Shown in pieces: positions 1 through 6,996 of a stretch of 11,095 nt of DNA. A program made the position numbers and the translations under genes. How positions within the stretch are numbered: position 1 is the stretch's first letter; each line of letters starts with the position of its first letter. Source of the stretch: Clostridiales bacterium (GTDB taxonomy: Bacteria; Bacillota; Clostridia; Lachnospirales; WRAX01); assembly GCA_031277155.1 (NCBI GenBank), contig JAITMW010000137.1, positions 1 through 11,095 on the forward strand, read 5' to 3'. The notes under the pieces were generated by a model. The model made no database searches, was not told where the DNA came from, and worked only from the letters and a program-made list of their open reading frames with translations.

Positions 1-1
1 T

Positions 2-1162
2 TTCCCGACACAGCGCGGCTTTACAAGCATAGAGGTGCGCGAAGAAGGCCTGCTGGCCGACAATCTGACGGTTGTGTTCGGCGGTTTAACGGCGCAAGAG
101 CTTACGGCAAGAGCCTTTACGGCGCCAACAGCACCCCTTGTCCAAAGGCCCGATGTGGCCATCGCCGACAATGTGTTCACCCTTGTGAAGCATAACAGCG
201 ACGACGCCATACGCCTTGTAAACAGGCTTTTGGCGGCAGGAAACGATGTTTGGATTTTAAGCGACAATTATCGTGACGGCAGGGCGGGCGACTTTATCGT
301 GCGCAGCGCGGACATCACGCCGCAAATTCTCACGCAAAAAAGCCCCAATGCCTTAAACATCCCGGGAGCATATATCAGCGTATACGGCCAAATGCCATAT
401 AGGTCCGCCACGCTTAATCCAAATCTCTTTGTGGAGACGATGGTAATGCCCATTGGCCGTCCCGCCGCAACCACGCATCTGCTTACAGAGCCCAATGTGG
501 CGCTGATGGGCGGCACCGGCGTAAACTGGGGCCCGGACAGCTATGCACGCTTTATCATCCAGCATCTGGAATTTAATCACGAATTTGTAACGCCGGAAGA
601 ATTTGCGGCGCGGGCCGATGAGTTTACGGCCGTCATCAATCTAAATCAGGATGTGACGGAATATGACTTCGCCGCCCTGCATGACGCCGTAAGAGGCGGC
701 GTGGGCTATGTGGGCATCGCCGTAAACGGCATGGCCGTCGGGCGCAATATCCTTATAGGCGCGCCGGGCGCCGAAGCCGAAGAAACCGACTTCCCAATCG
801 GCACGGCGGGCAACGAGGCCGTCCACAGGGCCACCTTCGCCGCGGACACCTCCATTACCGCCCGTTATGACCTTGCGGACATGGTATACATGATAAATTC
901 AGCATTCTTCACCGATGGTGTAATGCCCGATGCCACTGTGCTGATAACCATTGCGGATGCGGAGCATTTTGTGGGCGGCTTCAAAACCCCCGCCAATGTT
1001 GACCTGCTGACGGGCAATGTGGTTGCGCTGACCGCCAATTATGACGGCACGCCGATTACAATCATCGGCAGCAATATCTTCAACCGCGCCCACAACAGGC
1101 AGCTTAATGTGATGATGGCCAACACCGTCTTCTTTGCAGCCGCCGGTTTGGAAGTTCAATAA
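2..1162 (+). CDS. C-terminal part of a probable exported M14-carboxypeptidase-like protein (5' end outside window)
   Basis: The reading frame is open to the left edge (first visible residues FPTQRGF), so the GTG at 35 is probably internal and the real start lies upstream. About 386 residues are visible, ending in TAA. They contain no zinc-ligand motifs, signal peptide or membrane helix. What is visible resembles, from memory, the region after the catalytic domain in large bacterial M14 zinc carboxypeptidases. It has a segment 'NRLLAAGNDVWI...GDFIV', then a stretch beginning 'EPNVALMGG' that looks like a class I glutamine-amidotransferase-like fold, and a terminal 'IIGSNIFNRAHNRQLNVMMANTVFF' type region where the family often has a conserved R-x-Q-...-F segment. 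Known M14 proteins of this type are secreted peptidases, and this one could be a degenerate, non-catalytic version. The family call is inference; another large secreted protein is possible. The gene converges on the minus-strand operon and ends about 50 nt before a strong hairpin. Confidence 0.5.
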   Translation, partial: FPTQRGFTSIEVREEGLLADNLTVVFGGLTAQELTARAFTAPTAPLVQRPDVAIADNVFTLVKHNSDDAIRLVNRLLAAGNDVWILSDNYRDGRAGDFIVRSADITPQILTQKSPNALNIPGAYISVYGQMPYRSATLNPNLFVETMVMPIGRPAATTHLLTEPNVALMGGTGVNWGPDSYARFIIQHLEFNHEFVTPEEFAARADEFTAVINLNQDVTEYDFAALHDAVRGGVGYVGIAVNGMAVGRNILIGAPGAEAEETDFPIGTAGNEAVHRATFAADTSITARYDLADMVYMINSAFFTDGVMPDATVLITIADAEHFVGGFKTPANVDLLTGNVVALTANYDGTPITIIGSNIFNRAHNRQLNVMMANTVFFAAAGLEVQ

Positions 1163-1213
1163 ACAGGCCCGCTCCGAAGCGCAGAACAGTTTCGGAACAA
1201 GCCCAATGATTTT

Positions 1214-1248
1214 AAAGGGCATATGGTCAATTTGACCATATGCCCTTT
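1214..1248. terminator. Bidirectional intrinsic terminator between convergent units
   Basis: The arms 1214-1230 and 1232-1248 are exact reverse complements (17 bases, one base between them; in RNA about 15 bp with a 5-nt loop). On the plus strand the stem is followed by TTTTGTTAT. On the minus strand it starts three bases after the TAA of the acetyltransferase gene and is followed by TTTAAAATCATT. It therefore suits termination of both the plus-strand gene and the long minus-strand operon. The stem is AU-rich in its middle (CATATG in each arm), but the GGGC/GCCC pairs at the base plus U-rich tails fit an intrinsic terminator. Confidence 0.85.
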
Positions 1249-1250
1249 TG

Positions 1251-2000
1251 TTATAGCTTATCCAGGCCAAACCACATGCAATCATGGGAAAAATCCATGC
1301 CGCCAAGCTTCTTGATAAGGGCAAGGGACGCCGCATTGTCATCGGCAATTTGCACATAGATTGGCAAATTTTTGGCAGCCAGCCGCTTCATCAAGTTTGC
1401 AAGGACAGCTTCGGCCAACCCCCTGCCGCGAAATTCCGATTTGGTATACAGCGGCCCCAGCGAGCCATCCTCTGCATGTATCAGGCACCATGCCACCGGG
1501 CGTCCATCGATGCGTATGCAGGCGCTGTCCATATTCTCGATGCTTTCGCGGATTCTTCTTATCGAGCCATTCGACTTGTATGTATAATATTCATTGACTT
1601 CCTCGGCGTCGGCTGTGGTCAGGGGTTCAATCCCAAAATCTGAAAAATGCTTATAAACATGCGCTCCGTCATGCATAAAAACCTTGCAGGGGCTTTGCCA
1701 AACCGGCTCCCTGTTCCTCGTCATGATATCGGCAATGGCTTTTGGCACCCCGGAAAAAATCTTGTGGCCGGCAGGAAGAAATTCCCAAAAATCCTCCAAA
1801 AAATCCTTGTTATGGGTTGCGAGATAAAAGAAATTGCGGCGCCGGGCGCCAACAATGACGCCATTTTCCACATCCCCGTCATATACATAAACATCGGCAT
1901 CACCGTCATACGCCAAATAGGACAGGGCATTAAGATTAACGCGCCTGTCCTTTTGCAAATATCTTACAATTTCGTCATTTTGCTTGACCACTTGTGTCAT
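1251..2000 (-). CDS. GNAT-family N-acetyltransferase (FR47-like C-terminal domain)
   Basis: The protein is 249 residues. The C-terminal half (about 125-249) is a GNAT acyl-CoA-dependent acetyltransferase domain. Its acetyl-CoA pyrophosphate-binding motif A is R191-G-R-G-L-A196, following 'LGPLYTKSEF', with the downstream N223...S225...KKLGG typical of FR47-like members. The N-terminal half (1-120) is not a recognisable domain to me; it may be a diverged GNAT-like half, as in two-lobed members of the superfamily. The substrate cannot be predicted. The ATG overlaps the fba stop codon by one base (TAATG) and only a weak purine-rich stretch lies upstream, so translation is probably coupled to fba. 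It is the last gene of the operon, ending three bases before the terminator stem. A role in motility is not shown; it may simply be a passenger. Confidence 0.85.
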   Translation of the reverse strand: MTQVVKQNDEIVRYLQKDRRVNLNALSYLAYDGDADVYVYDGDVENGVIVGARRRNFFYLATHNKDFLEDFWEFLPAGHKIFSGVPKAIADIMTRNREPVWQSPCKVFMHDGAHVYKHFSDFGIEPLTTADAEEVNEYYTYKSNGSIRRIRESIENMDSACIRIDGRPVAWCLIHAEDGSLGPLYTKSEFRGRGLAEAVLANLMKRLAAKNLPIYVQIADDNAASLALIKKLGGMDFSHDCMWFGLDKL

Positions 2001-2863
2001 TACGCTTTATTGCCGCCGCCAAACAGCGCGGTTTTCTCACGCACCGTCTGCTTTATGGCCTCCGTGCCCGGCGCCAGCAGCTTGCGCGGGTCAAAGCCCT
2101 TGCCTTGCAAATCCTTGCCTTCTTCGATATATTTGCGTGTGGCCGCCGCAAAAACCAGCTGACACTCTGTGTTTACATTGATTTTGGAAACCCCAAGGCC
2201 GATGGATTTTTTAATCATATCTTCGGGGATGCCCGTGCCGCCGTGCAAAACCAGCGGTATGCCACCCGTGGACTTGCTTATGGCTTCCAGCGCCTCAAAA
2301 TCAAGGCCCTTCCAGTTGTCGGGATATACGCCATGGATATTGCCAATGCCCGCCGCCAAAAAGTCAATGCCGGTCTCGGCCAGCTGACGACATTCATCTG
2401 CGTCGGCAATTTCGCCCGCACCAATCACGCCATCTTCTTCGCCGCCAATAGAGCCAACCTCGGCCTCCACAGACAGGCCGCGTTTATGGGCCAGCGCAAC
2501 AATTTCGCGGGTCTTCGCCAAATTTACGTCAAAGGGGTCGTGGCTGCCGTCAAACATCACGCTGGTAAAGCCGGCCTCGATGCAGGCCACGCAGCCGTCA
2601 TAGCTGCCATGGTCCAGATGCAGCGCCACAGGCACCGAAATTTTTAAATCCTCATCCATTGCGGCAACCATGGCCGCCACCGTCTTAAAGCCGCCCATAT
2701 ATTTGCCCGCACCCTCCGAAACACCCAAAATCACAGGGCTTTTCAGCTCTTGGGCCGTCAGAAGTACGGCCTTTGTCCATTCCAAATTGTTGATGTTAAA
2801 TTGGCCAATGGCATATTGCCCCGCCCGCGCCTTTTTCAACATTTCCGCCGCGTTTACCAACAT
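2000..2863 (-). CDS. fba: Class II fructose-1,6-bisphosphate aldolase
   Basis: This is a zinc-dependent aldolase that splits fructose-1,6-bisphosphate into glyceraldehyde-3-phosphate and dihydroxyacetone phosphate in glycolysis, and reverses this in gluconeogenesis; it is cytosolic. Numbered from the first of two adjacent ATGs, it shows HLDHG with catalytic Asp85 and zinc ligand His86, the SVEAEVG strand (134-138), zinc ligands His178 (NIHG) and His208 (LHGGTG), and the NVNT phosphate-binding segment (230-233). The length of 287-288 residues matches Bacillus FbaA. The second ATG (2861-2863) is preferred because GGGGAG lies about 5 nt before it but only 2 nt before the first ATG (2864-2866). 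It follows the MltG-like gene by about 20 nt and overlaps the acetyltransferase start by one base. Its place at the end of a flagellar operon is unusual. The family assignment is certain; its own promoter is not evident. Confidence 0.96.
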   Translation of the reverse strand: MLVNAAEMLKKARAGQYAIGQFNINNLEWTKAVLLTAQELKSPVILGVSEGAGKYMGGFKTVAAMVAAMDEDLKISVPVALHLDHGSYDGCVACIEAGFTSVMFDGSHDPFDVNLAKTREIVALAHKRGLSVEAEVGSIGGEEDGVIGAGEIADADECRQLAETGIDFLAAGIGNIHGVYPDNWKGLDFEALEAISKSTGGIPLVLHGGTGIPEDMIKKSIGLGVSKINVNTECQLVFAAATRKYIEEGKDLQGKGFDPRKLLAPGTEAIKQTVREKTALFGGGNKA

Positions 2864-2884
2864 CATATCTCCCCATTTCTTATG

Positions 2885-3505
2885 TTATTGATTTCCATGA
2901 ACTATAATATTTGCTATTTCCTCAAAGCTGGCACCCCGAGGCACATCGTGTGTCCCCGCCAAAACTGAAAATTGATAACCCCTGTCCACCAAAAACTGCA
3001 AAAAGTCATCGGCATCGTCCACAAGCCCCCTCAGCGCAAATTCCGATGCAACATGCGAGGCAGTTATGCCGTCAGGTATAATCGCCCGCCAAATTTGCCG
3101 CGTCCCCTCGGGTGTCGGTTGCGGCATGGCCTGCACAGCGGGTCCTTCGGGCGGCGTCACATCAGGCTCGTCCGGCTCCGTATAGTCCTCATAGCCGTCA
3201 TCGTAGGCATAATAGGCATTGTAAACCTGGTCGGTATATTCGTCGCCAATGGGGTTAGAAGCATGCAGCACGGTCTCAGGCTCAATTTCATCGAGAAAGA
3301 CCATACCCAGACTTCGCGCGCGGTCAATGACATAAAGCGAATCCACCGGATTTGCCGCGGCCGCCTCGTGTTCTTCCAAAAGGGCCGCCAATCTGGCGTG
3401 TTCGTTTAGGTACACCGTCCTTTGCACAATATAGGTCACAAAGCTGATGGCAACCATTGCCAAAATACCAATGCCCATGCCAAAAAACATGCTTCTTCTA
3501 TGCAT
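2885..3505 (-). CDS. Membrane-anchored protein with MltG/YceG-like LysM-type domain, no transglycosylase domain
   Basis: The protein is 206 residues. Residues 7-28 form one N-terminal membrane helix after a short basic start (MHRR), so the rest is probably extracytoplasmic. A helical segment with 'RARSLGMV' (62-69) follows, then a low-complexity linker rich in Tyr, Asp, Glu and Pro (about 85-135). The C-terminal part (138-203, from RAIIPDGITASHVA to FEEIANII) resembles the N-terminal LysM-like subdomain of MltG, with the usual order 'IPxG...A..L...G.....F..F......L.AG.........EIA'. MltG is an endolytic murein transglycosylase that terminates glycan strands; its catalytic domain is missing here. 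The ATG overlaps the end of the DUF6115 gene by 8 nt and is preceded by GGAG at good spacing. Binding to peptidoglycan near the flagellum is inference only. The domain call rests on recall of the motif pattern. Confidence 0.65.
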   Translation of the reverse strand: MHRRSMFFGMGIGILAMVAISFVTYIVQRTVYLNEHARLAALLEEHEAAAANPVDSLYVIDRARSLGMVFLDEIEPETVLHASNPIGDEYTDQVYNAYYAYDDGYEDYTEPDEPDVTPPEGPAVQAMPQPTPEGTRQIWRAIIPDGITASHVASEFALRGLVDDADDFLQFLVDRGYQFSVLAGTHDVPRGASFEEIANIIVHGNQ

Positions 3506-4130
3506 TTTGTCTCCGCCCTCCTAAGTTGAGAATAAGCATAATTTCGCCTTTTCCCATGTCCAGCTCGCGCGCAATTTCCTCAACAGACTTGCCTTCCTGG
3601 CTAAGCTCCAGCACATGGGCAAATTTTGGATTTATGCCATGGCTTTGGCTTATGCTGTCGTCATCCACCACAATGTCCAGGACGGTCGCAGCTTCTTCAA
3701 CTTCTTGCGGTTTTGCGGCGGGCTTTGTCACCGTCGCCGTCATTTGCTTTGGCGCAGGTGCCGCCGCCACGCCTTCGGGCAATATATCATCGCTTATAAT
3801 TTCTGCATTGTCAGTAAGTGTCAGCGTTTTCTGCTTTTCATCCACAAGATTATACAAAAATAACAACTCCTGATATTTACTGTCAAACTCTTTAAATACA
3901 TTTTTCGACATATCTCCCAGCATATGGACGGCCTCGTCCGCCTCATATACAGAAGATTCCAGCGTGTCCAGCTTTTGCGCAAGCGAAAGCAATCCCGTGC
4001 CCTCGCCTTCATCTTCCGGCCCGGCCCCCGCACCCTTGCGCGTCACACTGCCATAAATAACCAAAAATGCGCCGATAAGCAGCATCAAAATAAGGATATA
4101 GATGAAAAAGTCCATTTGAAATACGTCCAT
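3498..4130 (-). CDS. DUF6115/SwrB-like single-pass membrane protein
   Basis: The protein is 210 residues. It has an N-terminal membrane helix (about 7-27), a basic RK after it, then a heptad-like helical region (48-105) likely to form a coiled coil. An Ala/Pro/Glu/Asp-rich linker (115-165) leads to a short C-terminal helix-turn-helix-like segment (172-203, 'LSQEGKSVEEIARELDMGKGEI'). This layout and its place downstream of the sigma-28 gene match DUF6115 proteins of Clostridia and recall Bacillus subtilis SwrB, which follows sigD and promotes activation of flagellar export and hook-basal body completion. Homology to SwrB is inferred from position and architecture and was not tested by alignment. 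The HTH-like segment more likely packs against a partner than binds DNA, since the protein is membrane-tethered. GGAG precedes the ATG by 5 nt. It starts 11 nt after the small hydrophilic gene and overlaps the next gene by 8 nt. Confidence 0.75.
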   Translation of the reverse strand: MDVFQMDFFIYILILMLLIGAFLVIYGSVTRKGAGAGPEDEGEGTGLLSLAQKLDTLESSVYEADEAVHMLGDMSKNVFKEFDSKYQELLFLYNLVDEKQKTLTLTDNAEIISDDILPEGVAAAPAPKQMTATVTKPAAKPQEVEEAATVLDIVVDDDSISQSHGINPKFAHVLELSQEGKSVEEIARELDMGKGEIMLILNLGGRRQNA

Positions 4131-4141
4131 AAGCTCTCCAA

Positions 4142-4450
4142 TTAAATTTTGATATCAAGCAAGCCGCGATTTTGCACGCCTTTATTGTCCTGTTCGCCAT
4201 CATGTCCGCGCCGCTTTTGGTCTTTGCCGTCCTTGTCGCCGCCTTTGCCGCGGCCGTCCTTGTCCACACTGGTCTTTTCAGCCTGATTGGCCAAATTAAC
4301 CTGTTTGCCCTCCTGCTCTACCACTTTTTGGAAAGATTGCGCAAACTGGTTGTTTTGGGTTTCAGCACGACTGCCGTCATTGTTTGTCGCACGATTTACT
4401 TCAGGCGCACGCTGCACCATAACCTGCAAATCTACCGGTCGAATACCCAT
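4142..4450 (-). CDS. Small hydrophilic conserved protein of clostridial flagellar operons, function unknown
   Basis: The protein is 102 residues with no membrane segment or signal peptide. The N-terminus (MGIRPVDLQVMVQRAPEV) and the last residues (GLLDIKI) are ordered-looking and hydrophobic. The middle (about 20-95) is very rich in Gln, Asn, Lys, Asp and Gly and probably disordered. From memory, proteins with a similar start and end occur at this position, between fapA and the DUF6115 gene, in other clostridial flagellar operons; I cannot confirm this without a search. The conserved ends joined by a disordered linker suggest a tether or chaperone-like partner for a flagellar component, which is inference. 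The ATG has AAAAGGGGTG four bases upstream, a strong site. The gene lies 33 nt after fapA and 11 nt before the DUF6115 gene. Confidence 0.75.
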   Translation of the reverse strand: MGIRPVDLQVMVQRAPEVNRATNNDGSRAETQNNQFAQSFQKVVEQEGKQVNLANQAEKTSVDKDGRGKGGDKDGKDQKRRGHDGEQDNKGVQNRGLLDIKI

Positions 4451-4483
4451 AATGCACCCCTTTTCAATAATTGATAATAAATG

Positions 4484-6109
4484 TCAATATATTCCTGTGT
4501 TTGGTTCCGCCTTAATTGCGCCGTTTACATTTCTTAAAACAGAAGCCGTGATGTCGTCATGCAGATGCAATGTGGCGTTGGATATTGACACCACAACCCC
4601 GTGATGTATCACCTTTTCGGCCACAACACGCCCTTTGGTCAGGCGCAGGGTGCTTATAATTTCAGAAAGCTCCCCTTCCATTTTCAGCGCCTGCTCCCTC
4701 ACAGAATTTCTGTGGTTAATCAGCTGCAACAGCAGGCTTTTATGCCTCACATCCAGCTTTGTCACATCGCCGGACTGCACAATTTTTTCATAATCCTGAT
4801 TCAGCTTTTTGTATTTCAGCTTCAAATCTTCATATTCTTTTTTCACTTGCTCATAACGCCCGGCAATTTGGGGATTTCCGCCCACCTTCACCTCGGTGCG
4901 CACGCCCATATAGCTGCCAATGGTCTTTGCCCTAACCTCTCCCGCCGCAAACACCGTGCCGCCCGCAATAAAGCAGTTGTCGCCCTCCAGCAAAACAGAG
5001 CCGTTGCTGGATATATTGCAATGCAGCAGCGCATTGGACACAAGATTGCCCTCGGCAATTATCCTGGCGTTTTGCGCAAATTTCGTGAAGACATTGCCGC
5101 CGGATTCCACCCGGCCCTTAAACCGCCCCTGTATGCCGCCATAAAGATTGATGGCCCCATCGGCCTTCAGCGTGGCGGCCTCCACGGCGCCCTTCACCTC
5201 AATATTGCCCTGGGCCGTCACGGAAAATCCTGAAATAACGGCGCCGCCAATGTTGACAGAGCCCTCGAAGTTGATATTGCCCGTCTCGTAGCCCACATCG
5301 CCTTTGATGTCAAGCACAGGAGAGATGGACAAAACCTTGCCGCTGACCACAAGCTGCCCCGACATCAAGGCCGTCAGCGTCATTTCATCTTCGCTGATTT
5401 CCACATTTTTGCCTTTGGACAGTTTGGGCGCAAGCTTGCCCTGTTTTTGCGACACGGGTCTGCCAAAAATATCTGTGCCGACCTCGCCCTCTGTGGGATT
5501 GGTGCGATATGCCAGCACTTCGCCCACGCTTATGGGTGTAAAATAGTCAATTTGTTTGTAATCCACGGTGCCGTCAGCCAAAATTTTCGGGTGGTTTGCC
5601 TCCCCGGTAATGTCAAAATTGTAAATAAGCCGGCCATTTTCGCCGTGGGTGGGCGGCGTGCCCTGGGCCGCCGGATATCTTTGGTCAAAATGCTTCGTCG
5701 GCCCCATACTTACAATTTCGCCAATATCTTCCATGTTGATGCCAAAATTTATGCCAAATTTATTTAATTCCGAAACAATTTGGTCAACAGTAAGAAATTC
5801 GCCGCCATATTCCGGGGGAGAAAAGGAAATGGTGCCCTCCATTTTGTCCCTGCTGGCCTCGATGGTAATAGCCTCATGTTTCACGACAATATTCGTCAAA
5901 GTTGAAATTTTCGCCACGATGAAAGACTCTTCTGAGCTTAAAATCTCATTGATGGCCTCAAAATCCACTTGGCTGATTTTGTATTCCTCAATTTTTTTCA
6001 GCAAATCCTTGCGGGAGACCTTGGCGTCCTCGTCAGCGGCCTCGGAATTGTCGATAATGGCATATATGCCGTCTTCTCTTATGTCAAATTTCAGATTTTC
6101 CTTCGCCAA
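4484..6109 (-). CDS. fapA: FapA (DUF342) flagellar assembly-associated protein
   Basis: The protein is 541 residues, usual for the DUF342/FapA family. The N-terminal region (about 60-245) carries family signatures such as G150-TPPTHGENG and GEVLAYRTNPTEGEVGTDIFG (196-216). Residues about 266-412 form a run of short Gly-rich strands (GDVGYETGNINFEG, GNIEVKGAV and so on), expected to fold as a right-handed beta-helix. Residues 417-487 are Lys/Glu-rich and likely a coiled coil, followed by a small C-terminal strand-rich part. Members are common in flagellar operons of Firmicutes and act in the cytoplasm, but their biochemical role is poorly defined. The start is TTG at 6109, chosen because GGGGTGA lies 5 nt upstream and no ATG or GTG in frame fits better. 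It follows fliA by 50 nt, a gap that contains a possible promoter. Confidence 0.93.
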   Translation of the reverse strand: MAKENLKFDIREDGIYAIIDNSEAADEDAKVSRKDLLKKIEEYKISQVDFEAINEILSSEESFIVAKISTLTNIVVKHEAITIEASRDKMEGTISFSPPEYGGEFLTVDQIVSELNKFGINFGINMEDIGEIVSMGPTKHFDQRYPAAQGTPPTHGENGRLIYNFDITGEANHPKILADGTVDYKQIDYFTPISVGEVLAYRTNPTEGEVGTDIFGRPVSQKQGKLAPKLSKGKNVEISEDEMTLTALMSGQLVVSGKVLSISPVLDIKGDVGYETGNINFEGSVNIGGAVISGFSVTAQGNIEVKGAVEAATLKADGAINLYGGIQGRFKGRVESGGNVFTKFAQNARIIAEGNLVSNALLHCNISSNGSVLLEGDNCFIAGGTVFAAGEVRAKTIGSYMGVRTEVKVGGNPQIAGRYEQVKKEYEDLKLKYKKLNQDYEKIVQSGDVTKLDVRHKSLLLQLINHRNSVREQALKMEGELSEIISTLRLTKGRVVAEKVIHHGVVVSISNATLHLHDDITASVLRNVNGAIKAEPNTGIY

Positions 6110-6142
6110 TTTGTCACCCCATCTTCCAAAGCCCCTAAACCT

Positions 6143-6171
6143 ATTGTATCAGAAAAACGTCATTCAAGCAA
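6143..6171 (-). promoter_or_regulatory. Candidate internal sigma-A-type promoter for fapA
   Basis: Read on the minus strand, TTGCTT (6171-6166) is followed after 17 bases by TACAAT (6148-6143), with TG one base upstream of it, an extended -10. A start near 6136 would give a leader of about 27 nt before the TTG codon of fapA. The -35 box matches consensus at only three of six positions. The call is from the sequence pattern only. Confidence 0.35.
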
Positions 6172-6936
6172 TATGGACTTAAACCGCCCAAGCCTTGTAC
6201 GCAGTTTAAGCATGGCCTTGGAATGTATTTGCGACACGCGGGATTCGGACACGTCCATAATTTTGCTGATTTCTTTCAGCGTCATTTCCTCGAAATAATA
6301 CAATGTAGTAACCAGACGCTCTTTTTCCGTCAGCTTGTTCAAAGCCGCAACAAGCATTTCCCTCAGCTGTTTGTGTTCAAAAGTGTTTTCGGGGGTTTCA
6401 GAATTGTCGTCTGTAGGTTGCGCAGGGCCGCTTTCATGGTTGCCTTCCAAATAGTCATCCAGAGATATCAGGGCCATCAGCGACGACTTTTTAATTTCCT
6501 CGTCAATTTCCTCGGCGGGCACGCCCAGCTTTTGGGCAAGCTCTATATTTGTGGGCTCTCGCCCCAAATCAGCCTCAAGCTGAGAATATGCCTCATCCAG
6601 CTGCCTGCTCTTTTGGCGCAAAGTGCGCGGCACCCAATCCAGGCTGCGCAGACCGTCCAAAACGGCGCCGCGTATGCGCAGGCCCGCATAAGTCTCGAAT
6701 TTTGCGCCTTTTTGATAATCGAATTTTTCAATGGCGTCAATCAGGCCAAAGATGCCATATGACACCAAGTCGTCAAAATCAACGGCATTGCCCACATATA
6801 TGCTCATCCTGCCCACAACATATTTTATCATCGGGGCATAATGCAAAATCAGCCGGTCTTTGGCGGCGGCACTTTTTTCCTTGCCATAAACCTCCCAAGT
6901 TTTATCTATATCAATGTTTTCGGATTTGATGCTCAC
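6160..6936 (-). CDS. fliA: Flagellar sigma factor sigma-28 (FliA/SigD)
   Basis: The protein is 258 residues, the usual length. It directs RNA polymerase to late flagellar and chemotaxis promoters (flagellin, motor, receptors) and is normally held by the anti-sigma factor FlgM until the hook is finished. Region 2 runs from about 30 to 109, including FDDLVSYGIFGLIDAIEKFD and the very typical sigma-28 segment RIRGAVLDGLRSLDWVPRTLRQ (87-108). Region 3 follows (about 112-150), then an acidic linker (165-187). Region 4 (about 198-248) carries LTEKERLVTTLYY and a helix-turn-helix ending VSESRVSQIHSKA. The start is GTG at 6936, with AAGGG about 10 nt upstream; no in-frame ATG exists near it. It lies 60 nt after the two-helix membrane gene and 50 nt before fapA. 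Its position after cheC-cheD matches sigD of Bacillus subtilis. Confidence 0.96.
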   Translation of the reverse strand: MSIKSENIDIDKTWEVYGKEKSAAAKDRLILHYAPMIKYVVGRMSIYVGNAVDFDDLVSYGIFGLIDAIEKFDYQKGAKFETYAGLRIRGAVLDGLRSLDWVPRTLRQKSRQLDEAYSQLEADLGREPTNIELAQKLGVPAEEIDEEIKKSSLMALISLDDYLEGNHESGPAQPTDDNSETPENTFEHKQLREMLVAALNKLTEKERLVTTLYYFEEMTLKEISKIMDVSESRVSQIHSKAMLKLRTRLGRFKSILLE

Positions 6937-6957
6937 AAATAAACACGCCCTTGTAAA

Positions 6958-6966
6958 ATTGTATCA
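6958..6966 (-). promoter_or_regulatory. Possible extended -10 element upstream of fliA
   Basis: On the minus strand the 60-nt gap before fliA contains TGATACAAT, an extended -10 pattern about 22 nt before the GTG codon. No convincing -35 box lies 16-18 bases upstream (CTACAT and ACATAT are poor). The same nine bases occur in the gap before fapA. It could let fliA be expressed apart from the upstream operon, but this is only pattern evidence. Confidence 0.25.
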
Positions 6967-6996
6967 CCGAAAGTCAGGCAATATGTAGCCATATAG

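Noticed and set aside
1173..1196. Short inverted repeat TCCGAA/TTCGGA just after the plus-strand gene.
   Set aside because: Only 6 bp with a 12-base loop and no T tract; the strong hairpin at 1214-1248 is the better terminator.
1994..2647. Plus-strand open frame of 217 codons opposite fba.
   Set aside because: It is a shadow of the conserved aldolase; its product has no recognisable features and no ribosome binding site was seen.
6981..6994. ATATG/CATAT mini-hairpin in the gap before fliA.
   Set aside because: Five AT-rich pairs are weak and expected by chance in such sequence.
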